Shown here: positions 52,319-59,204 of the stretch, piece after piece | Layout: each line of letters begins with the position of its first letter | Position numbering within the stretch: position 1 is the stretch's first letter | Assembly (NCBI GenBank): GCA_017961295.1 | Contig: JAGCXL010000028.1 | Location: 1-64,000, forward strand | Direction of reading: 5' to 3' | DNA from: Elusimicrobiaceae bacterium | GTDB taxonomy: Bacteria; Elusimicrobiota; Elusimicrobia; Elusimicrobiales; Elusimicrobiaceae | DNA: 64,000 nucleotides | The notes under the pieces: generated by a model | Told to the model about the DNA's origin: nothing | The model's input: only the letters and a program-made list of their open reading frames with translations | Databases searched by the model: none | Program-made: the position numbers and the translations under genes

Positions 52319-52476
52319 CTTTTTTATGCCTATTTTTTCGCTGTACTTCGTTCTCGCTTGGCCGCATATCTCCGCGCGGCCGCGCGCGTTCCGCCAGTAT
52401 TGCTCCCGTGCTGCGGCCTCGCCCAGCAAAAAAATAGTTTTAAAAAACGTCCATTTCTGCCAAGCCCGTCTTGGCT
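52307..52476. repeat. Small inverted-repeat element bounded by a duplicated tRNA 3' end
   Basis: CCCGTCTTGGCT occurs at the end of tRNA-Thr (52307-52318) and again at 52465-52476. Between them lies a GC-rich element bounded by inverted repeats CTATTTTTTCGCTG (52330-52343) and CAGCAAAAAAATAG (52424-52437; 13 of 14 paired). No protein is encoded. The layout suggests insertion of a small element at a tRNA end. The second copy is preceded by GCCAAG, so it resembles the two acceptor arms joined. Confidence 0.5.
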
Positions 52477-52483
52477 AAAATTT

Positions 52484-52510
52484 AAAAGCCCCGCTTGCAG
52501 CGGGGCTTTT
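52484..52510. terminator. Terminator between the tRNA-Thr region and frr
   Basis: Stem GCCCCGCT/AGCGGGGC (52488-52495/52499-52506) flanked by A and T runs, so it works in both directions; frr ends here from the right. Confidence 0.85.
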
Positions 52511-52529
52511 TACCATTACAGAAAACCGG

Positions 52530-53093
52530 CTACACTTTCATAATTTCCGCTTCTTTGGCTTCAATGATTTTATCAATTTGCGCAATAAAAGCATCGGTTG
52601 TTTTTTGAACGTCACTTTCGTAGCGTTTTAAATCATCTTCGGTAATCTCGGAAGCTTTTTGCGCTTTTTTGAGTTTGTCCATTACGTCACGGCGGGAATT
52701 ACGTACGGCAACTTTAAAATCTTCACTCATTTTGGAAATGTTTTTGGCCAGCTGAACGCGGCGTTCTTCGGTCATAGAAGGCAGGGTAATGCGGATTACT
52801 TTGCCGTTGTTTACCGGGCTGGCGCCTAAATCGGCTTTTTGTAAAGCTTTATCAATATCGTTTAACGCGGACATATCCCAGGGTTGAATTTCCAACGTTT
52901 TAGCATCTAGCACGTTGATCATAGCCATTTGTTTAATCGGCGTAGGAGTGCCGTAATAATCTACACGGACATTTTCCAAAAGGCCCGCGCTGGCGCGACC
53001 GGTGCGGATGGTGGCCAAATCGCGTTCCAAACGGGCAACGTGTTCGGTCATTTCAGATTTAGTGTTAGCGAGTAAAGCAGAAATTGCTTCCAT
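52530..53093 (-). CDS. frr: Ribosome recycling factor
   Basis: A 187-residue factor that splits post-termination ribosomes with EF-G. The L-shaped family pattern is complete: HVARLERDLATIRTGRASAGLLENVRVDYYG, the PLGQ-like TPIKQMA, LEIQPWDMSALNDIDKAL and the C-terminal three-helix domain with LTEERR-like MTEERRVQL. AAGGAAG precedes the ATG. Monocistronic here (pyrH is not adjacent). Confidence 0.97.
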   Translation of the reverse strand: MEAISALLANTKSEMTEHVARLERDLATIRTGRASAGLLENVRVDYYGTPTPIKQMAMINVLDAKTLEIQPWDMSALNDIDKALQKADLGASPVNNGKVIRITLPSMTEERRVQLAKNISKMSEDFKVAVRNSRRDVMDKLKKAQKASEITEDDLKRYESDVQKTTDAFIAQIDKIIEAKEAEIMKV

Positions 53094-53153
53094 AAGTTTC
53101 TTCCTTATATTAAGATTTCTTTTATTATAGCAAGTTATGAGGCTTTGCGGGAA

Positions 53154-53181
53154 TAAAAAAAGCCCCGCCGGAAGCGGGGCT
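53154..53181 (-). terminator. Terminator of the OmpA-family gene
   Basis: Stem AGCCCCGC/GCGGGGCT (53161-53168/53174-53181); on the minus strand seven T follow. Confidence 0.85.
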
Positions 53182-53198
53182 TTGTAATAAACAGCGAA

Positions 53199-53846
53199 TT
53201 AGTTGTTGGTAACTTCTAATTCTACGCGGCGGTTTTGATAGCGGCCTTCCGCAGTTTTGTTAGAAGCAACCGGGTTGGCAGCGCCGTAACCGATGTAGGA
53301 TACGTTATCTGCCGAAACACCGTCTTTAACAAGCTGTTTGGCTACGGAGTAGGCGCGGCGTTCAGACAAATCCATATTGTAATTAGGATTGCCCAAAGAG
53401 TCAGTATACCCGGCTACGCGGATTTTAGCGTTGGGGTAGTTCTTAAGAGCGTTGGCTACTTTGTCCACAGTGGCTAAAGATTGGGCATCCAATTCATCAC
53501 TGTTGTATTTGAAGTTAATTGGATCTTTGAAAGAAAGGACGGTAGCGTGGGCGGCCTGTTTAATGTTAGCCACTTCGGCGATCGCTTTATCTTCTTCCAC
53601 TTTCGGAGCGGGAGGAACCGGAACCGGGGCTACTACAACGACGGGGGCCGGTTTGTGATGTTCGCATTTGTGGCATTTGCAACCCGGTTTGCAACGTTTA
53701 CATTTGCAACCCGATTTGTGTTGTTCATCACATTGTTGACAGGCAGGTTTATTAGTAAATCTGCCCGCGGTTTGAGTGGTGCATTTGGCGCAATGGCAGG
53801 CACCCAAGAACAAGGCAGCTGCCAAAACAGTCATTACTTTTTTCAT
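53199..53846 (-). CDS. OmpA-family (Pal-like) lipoprotein with Cys/His-rich linker
   Basis: A 215-residue lipoprotein. The lipobox is LGAC (Cys at 16). Residues about 18-65 hold a striking Cys/His/Lys-rich segment with repeated CxxC-type pairs (CQQCDEQH, CKCKRCKPGCKCHKCEHH), then a Pro/Val linker, then an OmpA C-terminal domain (SDELDAQSLATVDKVANALKNYPNAKIRVAGYTD and NRRVEL) that binds peptidoglycan. The start is set at 53846 with AAGGAG upstream. The Cys-rich part could bind metal or cross-link; that is inferred. Confidence 0.88.
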   Translation of the reverse strand: MKKVMTVLAAALFLGACHCAKCTTQTAGRFTNKPACQQCDEQHKSGCKCKRCKPGCKCHKCEHHKPAPVVVVAPVPVPPAPKVEEDKAIAEVANIKQAAHATVLSFKDPINFKYNSDELDAQSLATVDKVANALKNYPNAKIRVAGYTDSLGNPNYNMDLSERRAYSVAKQLVKDGVSADNVSYIGYGAANPVASNKTAEGRYQNRRVELEVTNN

Positions 53847-53889
53847 GTTGTGCGTTCTCCTTATTAAAATGTACATCTTCTTTACTATT

Positions 53890-54387
53890 TTACAAAATCT
53901 GGCAAGTTGGTAAACCCTTTTTTTTAATTAGTTTGCGATAAAGCATATAAATGGGCTCGTTTAGCTTGGGGTGTACAAAGTCCGGTAAAATGTACGAAAG
54001 CGGCTTTAATACAAATTCCCGCTCGTGCAAACGCGGGTGGGGGATAAAAAGGGTGCAATCTTCGGCATCTTCAAACACGATTTTATCGTCATAAAATAAA
54101 ATATCCAGGTCTATTAGGCGCGGTCCGTTAGCAAAAGTGGGGGTGCGGCCCAGGTCTTTTTCCAGTTTTTTGAGGGCGCGTAATAGGGGCATGGGGGCTA
54201 ACTGAGTTTCCAGGCCCAGTACGGTATTTACAAAATCCGCTTGGTAAGGGTACCCTTCGGGTTTGGATAAGATATAGGGGGCTACTTCCTCTACGGTGCC
54301 GATAGAAGCAAGCGCCGTTACGGCACGGTCCAAATTTCCCTTAGGGTCCCCCATATTGCTACCGAGGGCTAAAATAACTTTGGCCAC
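53890..54387 (-). CDS. folK: HPPK, folate biosynthesis
   Basis: A 165-residue 2-amino-4-hydroxy-6-hydroxymethyl-dihydropteridine pyrophosphokinase. It has LALGSNMGDP at the N-terminus, DFVNTVLGLET, LEKDLGR, and the signature GPRLIDLDIL followed by IPHPRLHEREFVL. It activates the pterin for FolP. It begins on the base after the stop of the PTPS-like gene, in the order folP-PTPS-folK on the minus strand. Confidence 0.95.
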   Translation of the reverse strand: MAKVILALGSNMGDPKGNLDRAVTALASIGTVEEVAPYILSKPEGYPYQADFVNTVLGLETQLAPMPLLRALKKLEKDLGRTPTFANGPRLIDLDILFYDDKIVFEDAEDCTLFIPHPRLHEREFVLKPLSYILPDFVHPKLNEPIYMLYRKLIKKKGLPTCQIL

Positions 54388-54741
54388 TTAAAAATCTCCT
54401 TTATAGAGTGTAATCCACCGGTCCGGTTCCTCGGCTACTTTTAAATGGTGTAACTCCGGGAATTTTTGAGCAATTAGACGAAACAGATAAAGAGCCAGTT
54501 CCTCGGTGGTGGGGTTTTTAAAAAGCGTATTTAGGTCGGTTTGGTTTAGACGGACGGAAATTTCGCGTGCGAAAAAGTCTTGCAATACCCGAAAATCAAG
54601 TAAGTACCCTTCTTTGTTAAGCGGGCCGTAAAAAGTGGCCTCAAAGTGAAAGGTATGTGTGTGCGCGCCTTCTGCAAGAGTGCCGTTGTGATGATGAGTG
54701 GCAGTAAAACTGCCGCATTGGGTTAAGTAGACGTGGGTCAT
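54388..54741 (-). CDS. PTPS-III-like 6-pyruvoyl-tetrahydropterin synthase family protein
   Basis: A 117-residue tunnelling-fold enzyme. Zinc His residues are in FTATHHH and HTHTF. At the catalytic position the canonical CxxxHGH of QueD is replaced by EGAHTH, that is ExxHxH, the mark of PTPS-III proteins, which make 6-hydroxymethyl-dihydropterin directly and stand in for FolB. This fits its place between folP and folK and the absence of folB here. The second His motif reads HTH instead of HGH, a small departure. The separate QueD at 57444 keeps the Cys. It overlaps folP by four bases. Confidence 0.78.
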   Translation of the reverse strand: MTHVYLTQCGSFTATHHHNGTLAEGAHTHTFHFEATFYGPLNKEGYLLDFRVLQDFFAREISVRLNQTDLNTLFKNPTTEELALYLFRLIAQKFPELHHLKVAEEPDRWITLYKGDF

Positions 54742-55532
54742 TTCGCGGTCTCCAGCTCGGCGTAGAAATCTATAATTTTGCGCGTGTCACGCACGTCGTG
54801 CACACGCAAGATATCGGCCCCATTTTGCAAAGCAACTAAGTGGGCGGCTAAGGTTTGGGCTTTGCGTTTGGGGGGAAGTTCCCGTTTTTGCGCTAAAAAT
54901 GTTTTGCGGGAAAGCCCAACCAGCAGGCGAACACCCAAACTTTTAAAATCTTTGAGATGTTTTAAGAGAGCATAATTTTGCTCGCGTGTTTTGGCAAAAC
55001 CAAAGCCGACATCTATGATGATTTGTTCTTTATTAAGGCCGCAACTTTGTGCTTGAGAAATTTTTTTTAAGAGAAATTCTTTAATTTCACCAAGTAAATC
55101 TTCATACTGCGTGAGTGTTTGCATGGTTTGCGGGGTGCCGCGGCTGTGCATGATGACGATTTGTGCCTGGTATTTTTTGACTAAAGAAAACATTTCCGGG
55201 TCCGGCGTGCCGCTCACGTCATTAATGATTGTAACGCCGTTTTTTAGACCTTCGGCGGCTACGGGGATTTTTACCGTATCTAACGAAAGGGGGGTTTTAG
55301 GCCATTTTTCGTGCGCGGCCTTGATTAAAGGCAGTACGCGGGCCAGTTCTTCGTCGGCAGAAACGGGCGTGGCACCGGGGCGGGTAGACTCGCCGCCGAT
55401 ATCTAAAATATCGGCCCCGTCCGCTACATAGTCCGCACATTTTTTAAGAAGTGCGGCTAAATTATTCTGCGGATTACCGTCATAAAAAGAGTCGGGCGTG
55501 GCATTTACAATGCCCATTAAAAGCGGGGTCAT
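54738..55532 (-). CDS. folP: Dihydropteroate synthase
   Basis: A 264-residue TIM-barrel enzyme that joins hydroxymethyl-pterin diphosphate and p-aminobenzoate. It has MGIVNATPDSFYDG, GADILDIGGESTRPGATPV, NDVSG and the IIDVGFGFAKT segment, with LLVGLSRKTF near the end. TACAAT ends six bases before the ATG and no ribosome site is seen, so it is probably leaderless. First gene of folP-PTPS-folK. Confidence 0.96.
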   Translation of the reverse strand: MTPLLMGIVNATPDSFYDGNPQNNLAALLKKCADYVADGADILDIGGESTRPGATPVSADEELARVLPLIKAAHEKWPKTPLSLDTVKIPVAAEGLKNGVTIINDVSGTPDPEMFSLVKKYQAQIVIMHSRGTPQTMQTLTQYEDLLGEIKEFLLKKISQAQSCGLNKEQIIIDVGFGFAKTREQNYALLKHLKDFKSLGVRLLVGLSRKTFLAQKRELPPKRKAQTLAAHLVALQNGADILRVHDVRDTRKIIDFYAELETAK

Positions 55533-55660
55533 ATAAGTATTGTACCAATCCCGTTTTGCGAAAGCAACTTTTTTGAGGTTTTAAAAGCAGCCCCAACTTT
55601 TCCTTGATTTGTTTTTTTTTTTGCTACGATTAACACATATTGCAGCCTGGAGAATTTAAA

Positions 55661-56299
55661 ATGAATAGTAGTCGGTCTAAAATGCGTTGCATGAAGAGTT
55701 TTACCCGGTTTTGTCATGCTGAACTTGATTCAGCATCTCGTCGTTATGGAGAGAAAGAGGCCCTGAATAAAAGCGTCTTCAGGGCTCCGCTTCGCTCCGG
55801 TTTTACCCTCCTGGAATTGTTAGTAGTGGTATTAATCATTGGCGTATTGGTGGCGGTGGCCTTGCCGCAGTATCGTATGTCGGTAGCAAAGAGTAAATAC
55901 GCCACTATGAAACATTTGGTGGACGCTTTGGTTAAAGCGGAAGAAGTGTATTACTTGGGCAAAGGGGAGTATCCAAAAAAAATAGAAGAACTGGATATCA
56001 ATATAGCCGGGGGGCAAGTTTCTGGTGATACGATTACGCTTCCTTGGGGAAGTTGTCAGATTTCATGGGGAAATGCGGCAAGAACTTCTTGTCAACTCAA
56101 TAATCCCCGGTTAGGATATCTGTATTATTTGCGACATAGTATTGCTCCCGGTGTTCGCATGTGCCAAATATGGGGCACGGATGACACCACAGACTGGCGG
56201 AACCAAGTGTGCCAGGCAGAAACGGGGGATGTTACTGCCAACCCTTCTTCCAATGGCGGAGCACATCTTAGCTATAATTATCCCCATCTACGTTTATAA
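55661..56299 (+). CDS. Type IV pilin-like protein with repeat-derived long leader
   Basis: A 212-residue prepilin in which FTLLELLVVV, with Glu5 and helix ending ALPQYRMSVAKSKYATM, begins only after about 54 residues. The long leader includes CHAELDSASR, encoded by a copy of the dispersed palindromic repeat (55713-55739). It ends FRAPLRSG, which supplies the basic Gly-ended site for prepilin peptidase. The head has several Cys and a Trp-rich segment. I start at 55661, where GGAG lies ten bases upstream. Whether the long leader is tolerated or an internal start is used is not visible: no ATG lies nearer the helix. Confidence 0.82.
   Translation: MNSSRSKMRCMKSFTRFCHAELDSASRRYGEKEALNKSVFRAPLRSGFTLLELLVVVLIIGVLVAVALPQYRMSVAKSKYATMKHLVDALVKAEEVYYLGKGEYPKKIEELDINIAGGQVSGDTITLPWGSCQISWGNAARTSCQLNNPRLGYLYYLRHSIAPGVRMCQIWGTDDTTDWRNQVCQAETGDVTANPSSNGGAHLSYNYPHLRL
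55713..55739. repeat. Dispersed palindromic repeat inside a pilin leader
   Basis: GTCATGCTGAA..TTCAGCATCTC with stem ATGCTGAA/TTCAGCAT. The element is in frame with the pilin gene and encodes part of its leader. Confidence 0.7.
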
Positions 56300-56330
56300 A
56301 GACGACAAAATTGCGCTGCAGGGTGCTACG

Positions 56331-56951
56331 CTATTTAATCATTTCTAAAAATTCGCTGCGTACTTCCAATTTGTTAAACGCTCCGCGGATTGCACTGGTA
56401 ACCATAACGGCATTGTGTTTTTCAATTCCGCGTGAGCTGATACACATGTGTTTGGCTTTGCACACCACCATGACACCGTGTGGGTGTAAGGTTTGCATCA
56501 AACTGTCTGCAATTTGAGAAACCAGTTTTTCCTGAATTTGCAACCGGCGGGCAAATACTTCTACCAAACGGGCCAGTTTGGAAATTCCCAGTACGCGCCC
56601 GTTGGGAAGGTAGCCAATGCTAATAGTGCCGAAGAAAGGTTGCAGGTGGTGTTCACACGTGGAGTAAAACTCAATATCTTTGAGCACCACCATTTCCTCG
56701 CAAGAGCCCTCTACAAAAGTTTTAAGCACGTCTTGCGGTTTTTGCTTATAACCGCCAAAAATTTTATCCCAGCTTTTTACAATGCGCTTGGGAGTTTCTA
56801 GAAGTCCCTCACGTGCGGGGTCATCCCCGATATAAGCCAGTAAATCACGCAAATGTTCTAAAGCTTGATCTTGCGTTATTTTACGTTTATGAGCTTGTGC
56901 AGCTGCACGCTTAGGCGCGCGGTGGGATGATTTTTTACCAGTTGTAGGCAT
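56331..56951 (-). CDS. folE: GTP cyclohydrolase I
   Basis: A 206-residue enzyme that opens pterin and queuosine synthesis by making dihydroneopterin triphosphate. The zinc and catalytic motifs are present: IEFYSTCEHHLQPFFG (Cys and His ligands), IGYLPNGRVLGISKLAR and the later KAKHMCISSRGIEKHN with the second Cys. The basic N-terminal 30 residues are encoded in a 76-base out-of-frame overlap with queE. No later ATG is available, and AGGAG lies upstream of the chosen ATG. Confidence 0.94.
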   Translation of the reverse strand: MPTTGKKSSHRAPKRAAAQAHKRKITQDQALEHLRDLLAYIGDDPAREGLLETPKRIVKSWDKIFGGYKQKPQDVLKTFVEGSCEEMVVLKDIEFYSTCEHHLQPFFGTISIGYLPNGRVLGISKLARLVEVFARRLQIQEKLVSQIADSLMQTLHPHGVMVVCKAKHMCISSRGIEKHNAVMVTSAIRGAFNKLEVRSEFLEMIK

Positions 56952-57475
56952 AGGTCAATATTCTCCTGTAAATTGTCTAGCGGTTGAAAGTAGAGCGTGG
57001 TTTTTTCGTTTTCATAATTATAATATTTTTCCACGTCTTTTAAATCGGTTTTTGGGCCAATGACCAATTTGATGACATCGGCCTTTTGTAGCATTTCTTT
57101 GGATACGTTTTTTTTGGGGGATACGCAAACAAAATCGGCCTTGGATACGTCGCAATCGTGTGCGCCGTTGGTCTCAATGTGAACGATATGCCCGGCTGAT
57201 TTTAATACGTTAATCAGTGCAGGCAAATCTTGCTCGGCCGGTTCTCCGCCGGTTACCACAACGGCCTTACTGGGATATTTGGCTAGCTCCACCAAGATTT
57301 GTAAACTGTTCATTTCTTTGCCGGGGGCAAAGGCGTATTTCGTATCGCAAAAATCACACCCCATACTGCACCCGGCCAAGCGCAAAAACACCGCGGGCAT
57401 ACCGCTGTGGCGGCCTTCCCCTTGTACGGAATAAAAAATTTCGCTAACGTTCCAGGATAGCGGCGGCATTTTCAC
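56876..57475 (-). CDS. queE: 7-Carboxy-7-deazaguanine synthase QueE
   Basis: A 199-residue radical-SAM enzyme of queuosine synthesis that contracts the ring of 6-carboxy-tetrahydropterin. It begins SEIFYSVQGEGRHSGMPAVFLRLAGC, has the cluster motif C-x3-C-x2-C (GCSMGCDFCDTK), VVTGGEP and a C-terminal LSVQLHKL. Its 3' end overlaps folE and its 5' end overlaps queD by 32 bases, so the three are tightly coupled. Confidence 0.95.
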   Translation of the reverse strand: MKMPPLSWNVSEIFYSVQGEGRHSGMPAVFLRLAGCSMGCDFCDTKYAFAPGKEMNSLQILVELAKYPSKAVVVTGGEPAEQDLPALINVLKSAGHIVHIETNGAHDCDVSKADFVCVSPKKNVSKEMLQKADVIKLVIGPKTDLKDVEKYYNYENEKTTLYFQPLDNLQENIDLCLQLVKNHPTARLSVQLHKLINVK

Positions 57476-57788
57476 TCTCCCAAATTTCCAGCGTTTTTAG
57501 CGTTAGTCCTTTGGTGGCTAAGGCGGGGGAAATTTTATCAAATAGATACTGTGCTAAATTTTCCGCGGTGGGGTTTTCCGTAAGATCATTTAAAAATTGG
57601 TGGTCCGGCAGGTAACTGTCCAATAGCGCTTTGACTGCTTTAAAATCGCACACCATGCCGTCTTTTTGTACCGGGCCTTCTATTACAAATACGGCCTTCC
57701 AAGTGTGACCATGCAAATCATGGCACGGGCCGTCATAAGAGGGCAAGCGGTGAGCTGCCGAAAAAGAACGTATGAGTTTAATCTTCAT
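57444..57788 (-). CDS. queD: 6-Carboxy-tetrahydropterin synthase QueD
   Basis: A 114-residue tunnelling-fold enzyme. Zinc His in FSAAHRLP and the canonical CHDLHGH (catalytic Cys and zinc HxH) are present, so this is the QueD paralog, in contrast with the ExxHxH protein at 54388. It acts between FolE and QueE, which follow it on the same strand. Its start overlaps the upstream membrane-protein stop by four bases. Confidence 0.93.
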   Translation of the reverse strand: MKIKLIRSFSAAHRLPSYDGPCHDLHGHTWKAVFVIEGPVQKDGMVCDFKAVKALLDSYLPDHQFLNDLTENPTAENLAQYLFDKISPALATKGLTLKTLEIWESENAAAILER

Positions 57789-58528
57789 GGTAACACCTCG
57801 GACTTGTTATTAAAAATCTGTTGGACGTAAATGATGCACAGCAAAACTTGGGCAAGCGTAAACAGCGGAATAGAAATCCATAGACGCAACCAAAATAATG
57901 TCGTAAGCGGGCCCAATAAAAAGGCCGCCAACTTAAGCATCATCACTTTTGTGAAAAACCCATGATGAAAAATATTAAAAAATAAAGTAACGCACAAGGC
58001 TAGGCCAAACTCATAAAGTAACAAAAGGGCTAAAAATAAGAAGGACGTGATAAAAAATGCCGCACGCAAGGAAGCGGAAAGGGTGGGCTCATATTTATTT
58101 AGCACTTCTTGCGAAGAGGTAAAGTTAAGCGTGGGGGGCAATTTTTGGATTTGTAACGTATTTTGCGAGGGGATATACAGATTATCTTGATGTACCCAAG
58201 CGACGGTGTTTTGTTTAATTAGTTCTTCGGCCGACGGGGGCATTTGCGCGGCCGCATCAAACACAATTTTAAAATCAGTACCCGGAATAGGTGCAGAAAC
58301 AGGTTCTTGCGGAGCCGTTAAAACGCCTTTTTCAAAGGTAATTTGCGGAAAATTTTTTAAAAATAGAGGCAAATTCCGTTTTAGCAGGGTTCCCGTAAAA
58401 AAGAACACGATAAGGACAGACAATACAAATAAGTATCCCGCAAATAAAGCGGCCTGTTTGGCACTTAATTGAGCTAAACGATGGTAAAATTTGAACGAAA
58501 AAATCGTCTTAAAATGGATAAATAACAT
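57785..58528 (-). CDS. DUF1189-like integral membrane protein
   Basis: A 247-residue protein with one N-terminal helix (about 30-50), an extracytoplasmic domain (about 55-145, mostly beta, with PIPGTDFKIVFDA) and three or four closely spaced helices at the C-terminus. The outline and the opening FSFKFYHRLAQLS fit the DUF1189 family, of unknown function. TATAAT ends seven bases before the ATG. It is the first gene of the unit that continues to queD, queE and folE, although no functional link is obvious. Confidence 0.75.
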   Translation of the reverse strand: MLFIHFKTIFSFKFYHRLAQLSAKQAALFAGYLFVLSVLIVFFFTGTLLKRNLPLFLKNFPQITFEKGVLTAPQEPVSAPIPGTDFKIVFDAAAQMPPSAEELIKQNTVAWVHQDNLYIPSQNTLQIQKLPPTLNFTSSQEVLNKYEPTLSASLRAAFFITSFLFLALLLLYEFGLALCVTLFFNIFHHGFFTKVMMLKLAAFLLGPLTTLFWLRLWISIPLFTLAQVLLCIIYVQQIFNNKSEVLP

Positions 58529-58555
58529 ACACCTTATTATACAAAACTTAGGTGG

Positions 58556-59134
58556 TTACTTTTTAGAGGGGGCGTTTTTGTCCTCACACGTGATTTGAGA
58601 GCCTAAAAAATAAATTTGGTTCTTTTTAAATACGCAGGATAGTTTTTTTGCTTGCGGGGCCCCGTAAGAAGTGTCTTGCAGGGTTTTCCAACACGCAATC
58701 CGGGTACAGGTGTAGGTTTTTCCGCACTCCGGGAAAGAAGAGGAGGGAAAGTTTGTGATAAACCACGAAAAATCCAGATTGTATTTAAGTGTTTGCAAGA
58801 AATTATCGCACGTTAATTCTCCGTCAAAGTTGCATTTCGGCTCAGCGGTGGTATCCTCGGTGGTGAGGGCCTGGTCCAGTAACGTATAACGGTCCTTATC
58901 CATGGGGTCTCCCTGTACGCGGTACACGTCAAAACAGGTAAATCCGGCCGGCTGACTTTTGGTACAGGTAAATGAGTTGATGATATCTGCGCCGGGGCAG
59001 GTATCGGTTACTTTAAGAGCGTCTATGGATAGGTATTGCGCTTGAGCACGCTTTGTTTGCGGTTTATAGGTTTTTTGCTGCGCTCCGTAAACCGTGGTTC
59101 CCAAAAAGAATATAAAAAGCCACAGATGTTTCAT
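58556..59134 (-). CDS. Exported Cys-containing protein, unknown
   Basis: A 192-residue protein with a Sec signal peptide (MKHLWLFIFFLGTTVYGA). The mature part holds about eleven Cys (DTCPG, FTCTK, FTCFD, PKCNFDGELTCD, ECGKTYTCTRIACW), so it is probably disulfide-rich and periplasmic or secreted. No family recognised; the Cys spacing loosely recalls pilin-like head domains of this genome but there is no pilin helix. TATACT lies seven bases before the ATG. Confidence 0.7.
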   Translation of the reverse strand: MKHLWLFIFFLGTTVYGAQQKTYKPQTKRAQAQYLSIDALKVTDTCPGADIINSFTCTKSQPAGFTCFDVYRVQGDPMDKDRYTLLDQALTTEDTTAEPKCNFDGELTCDNFLQTLKYNLDFSWFITNFPSSSFPECGKTYTCTRIACWKTLQDTSYGAPQAKKLSCVFKKNQIYFLGSQITCEDKNAPSKK

Positions 59135-59204
59135 ATATAAAAGTATAGCAAATCAAGCAAGAATTGGAGCAGAAGTATGAGAAAATGCTAAAATATATAT
59201 ACTT

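Noticed and set aside
52168-52437. ORF running across tRNA-Thr and its downstream element
   Set aside because: It translates the tRNA itself and low-information GC-rich sequence.
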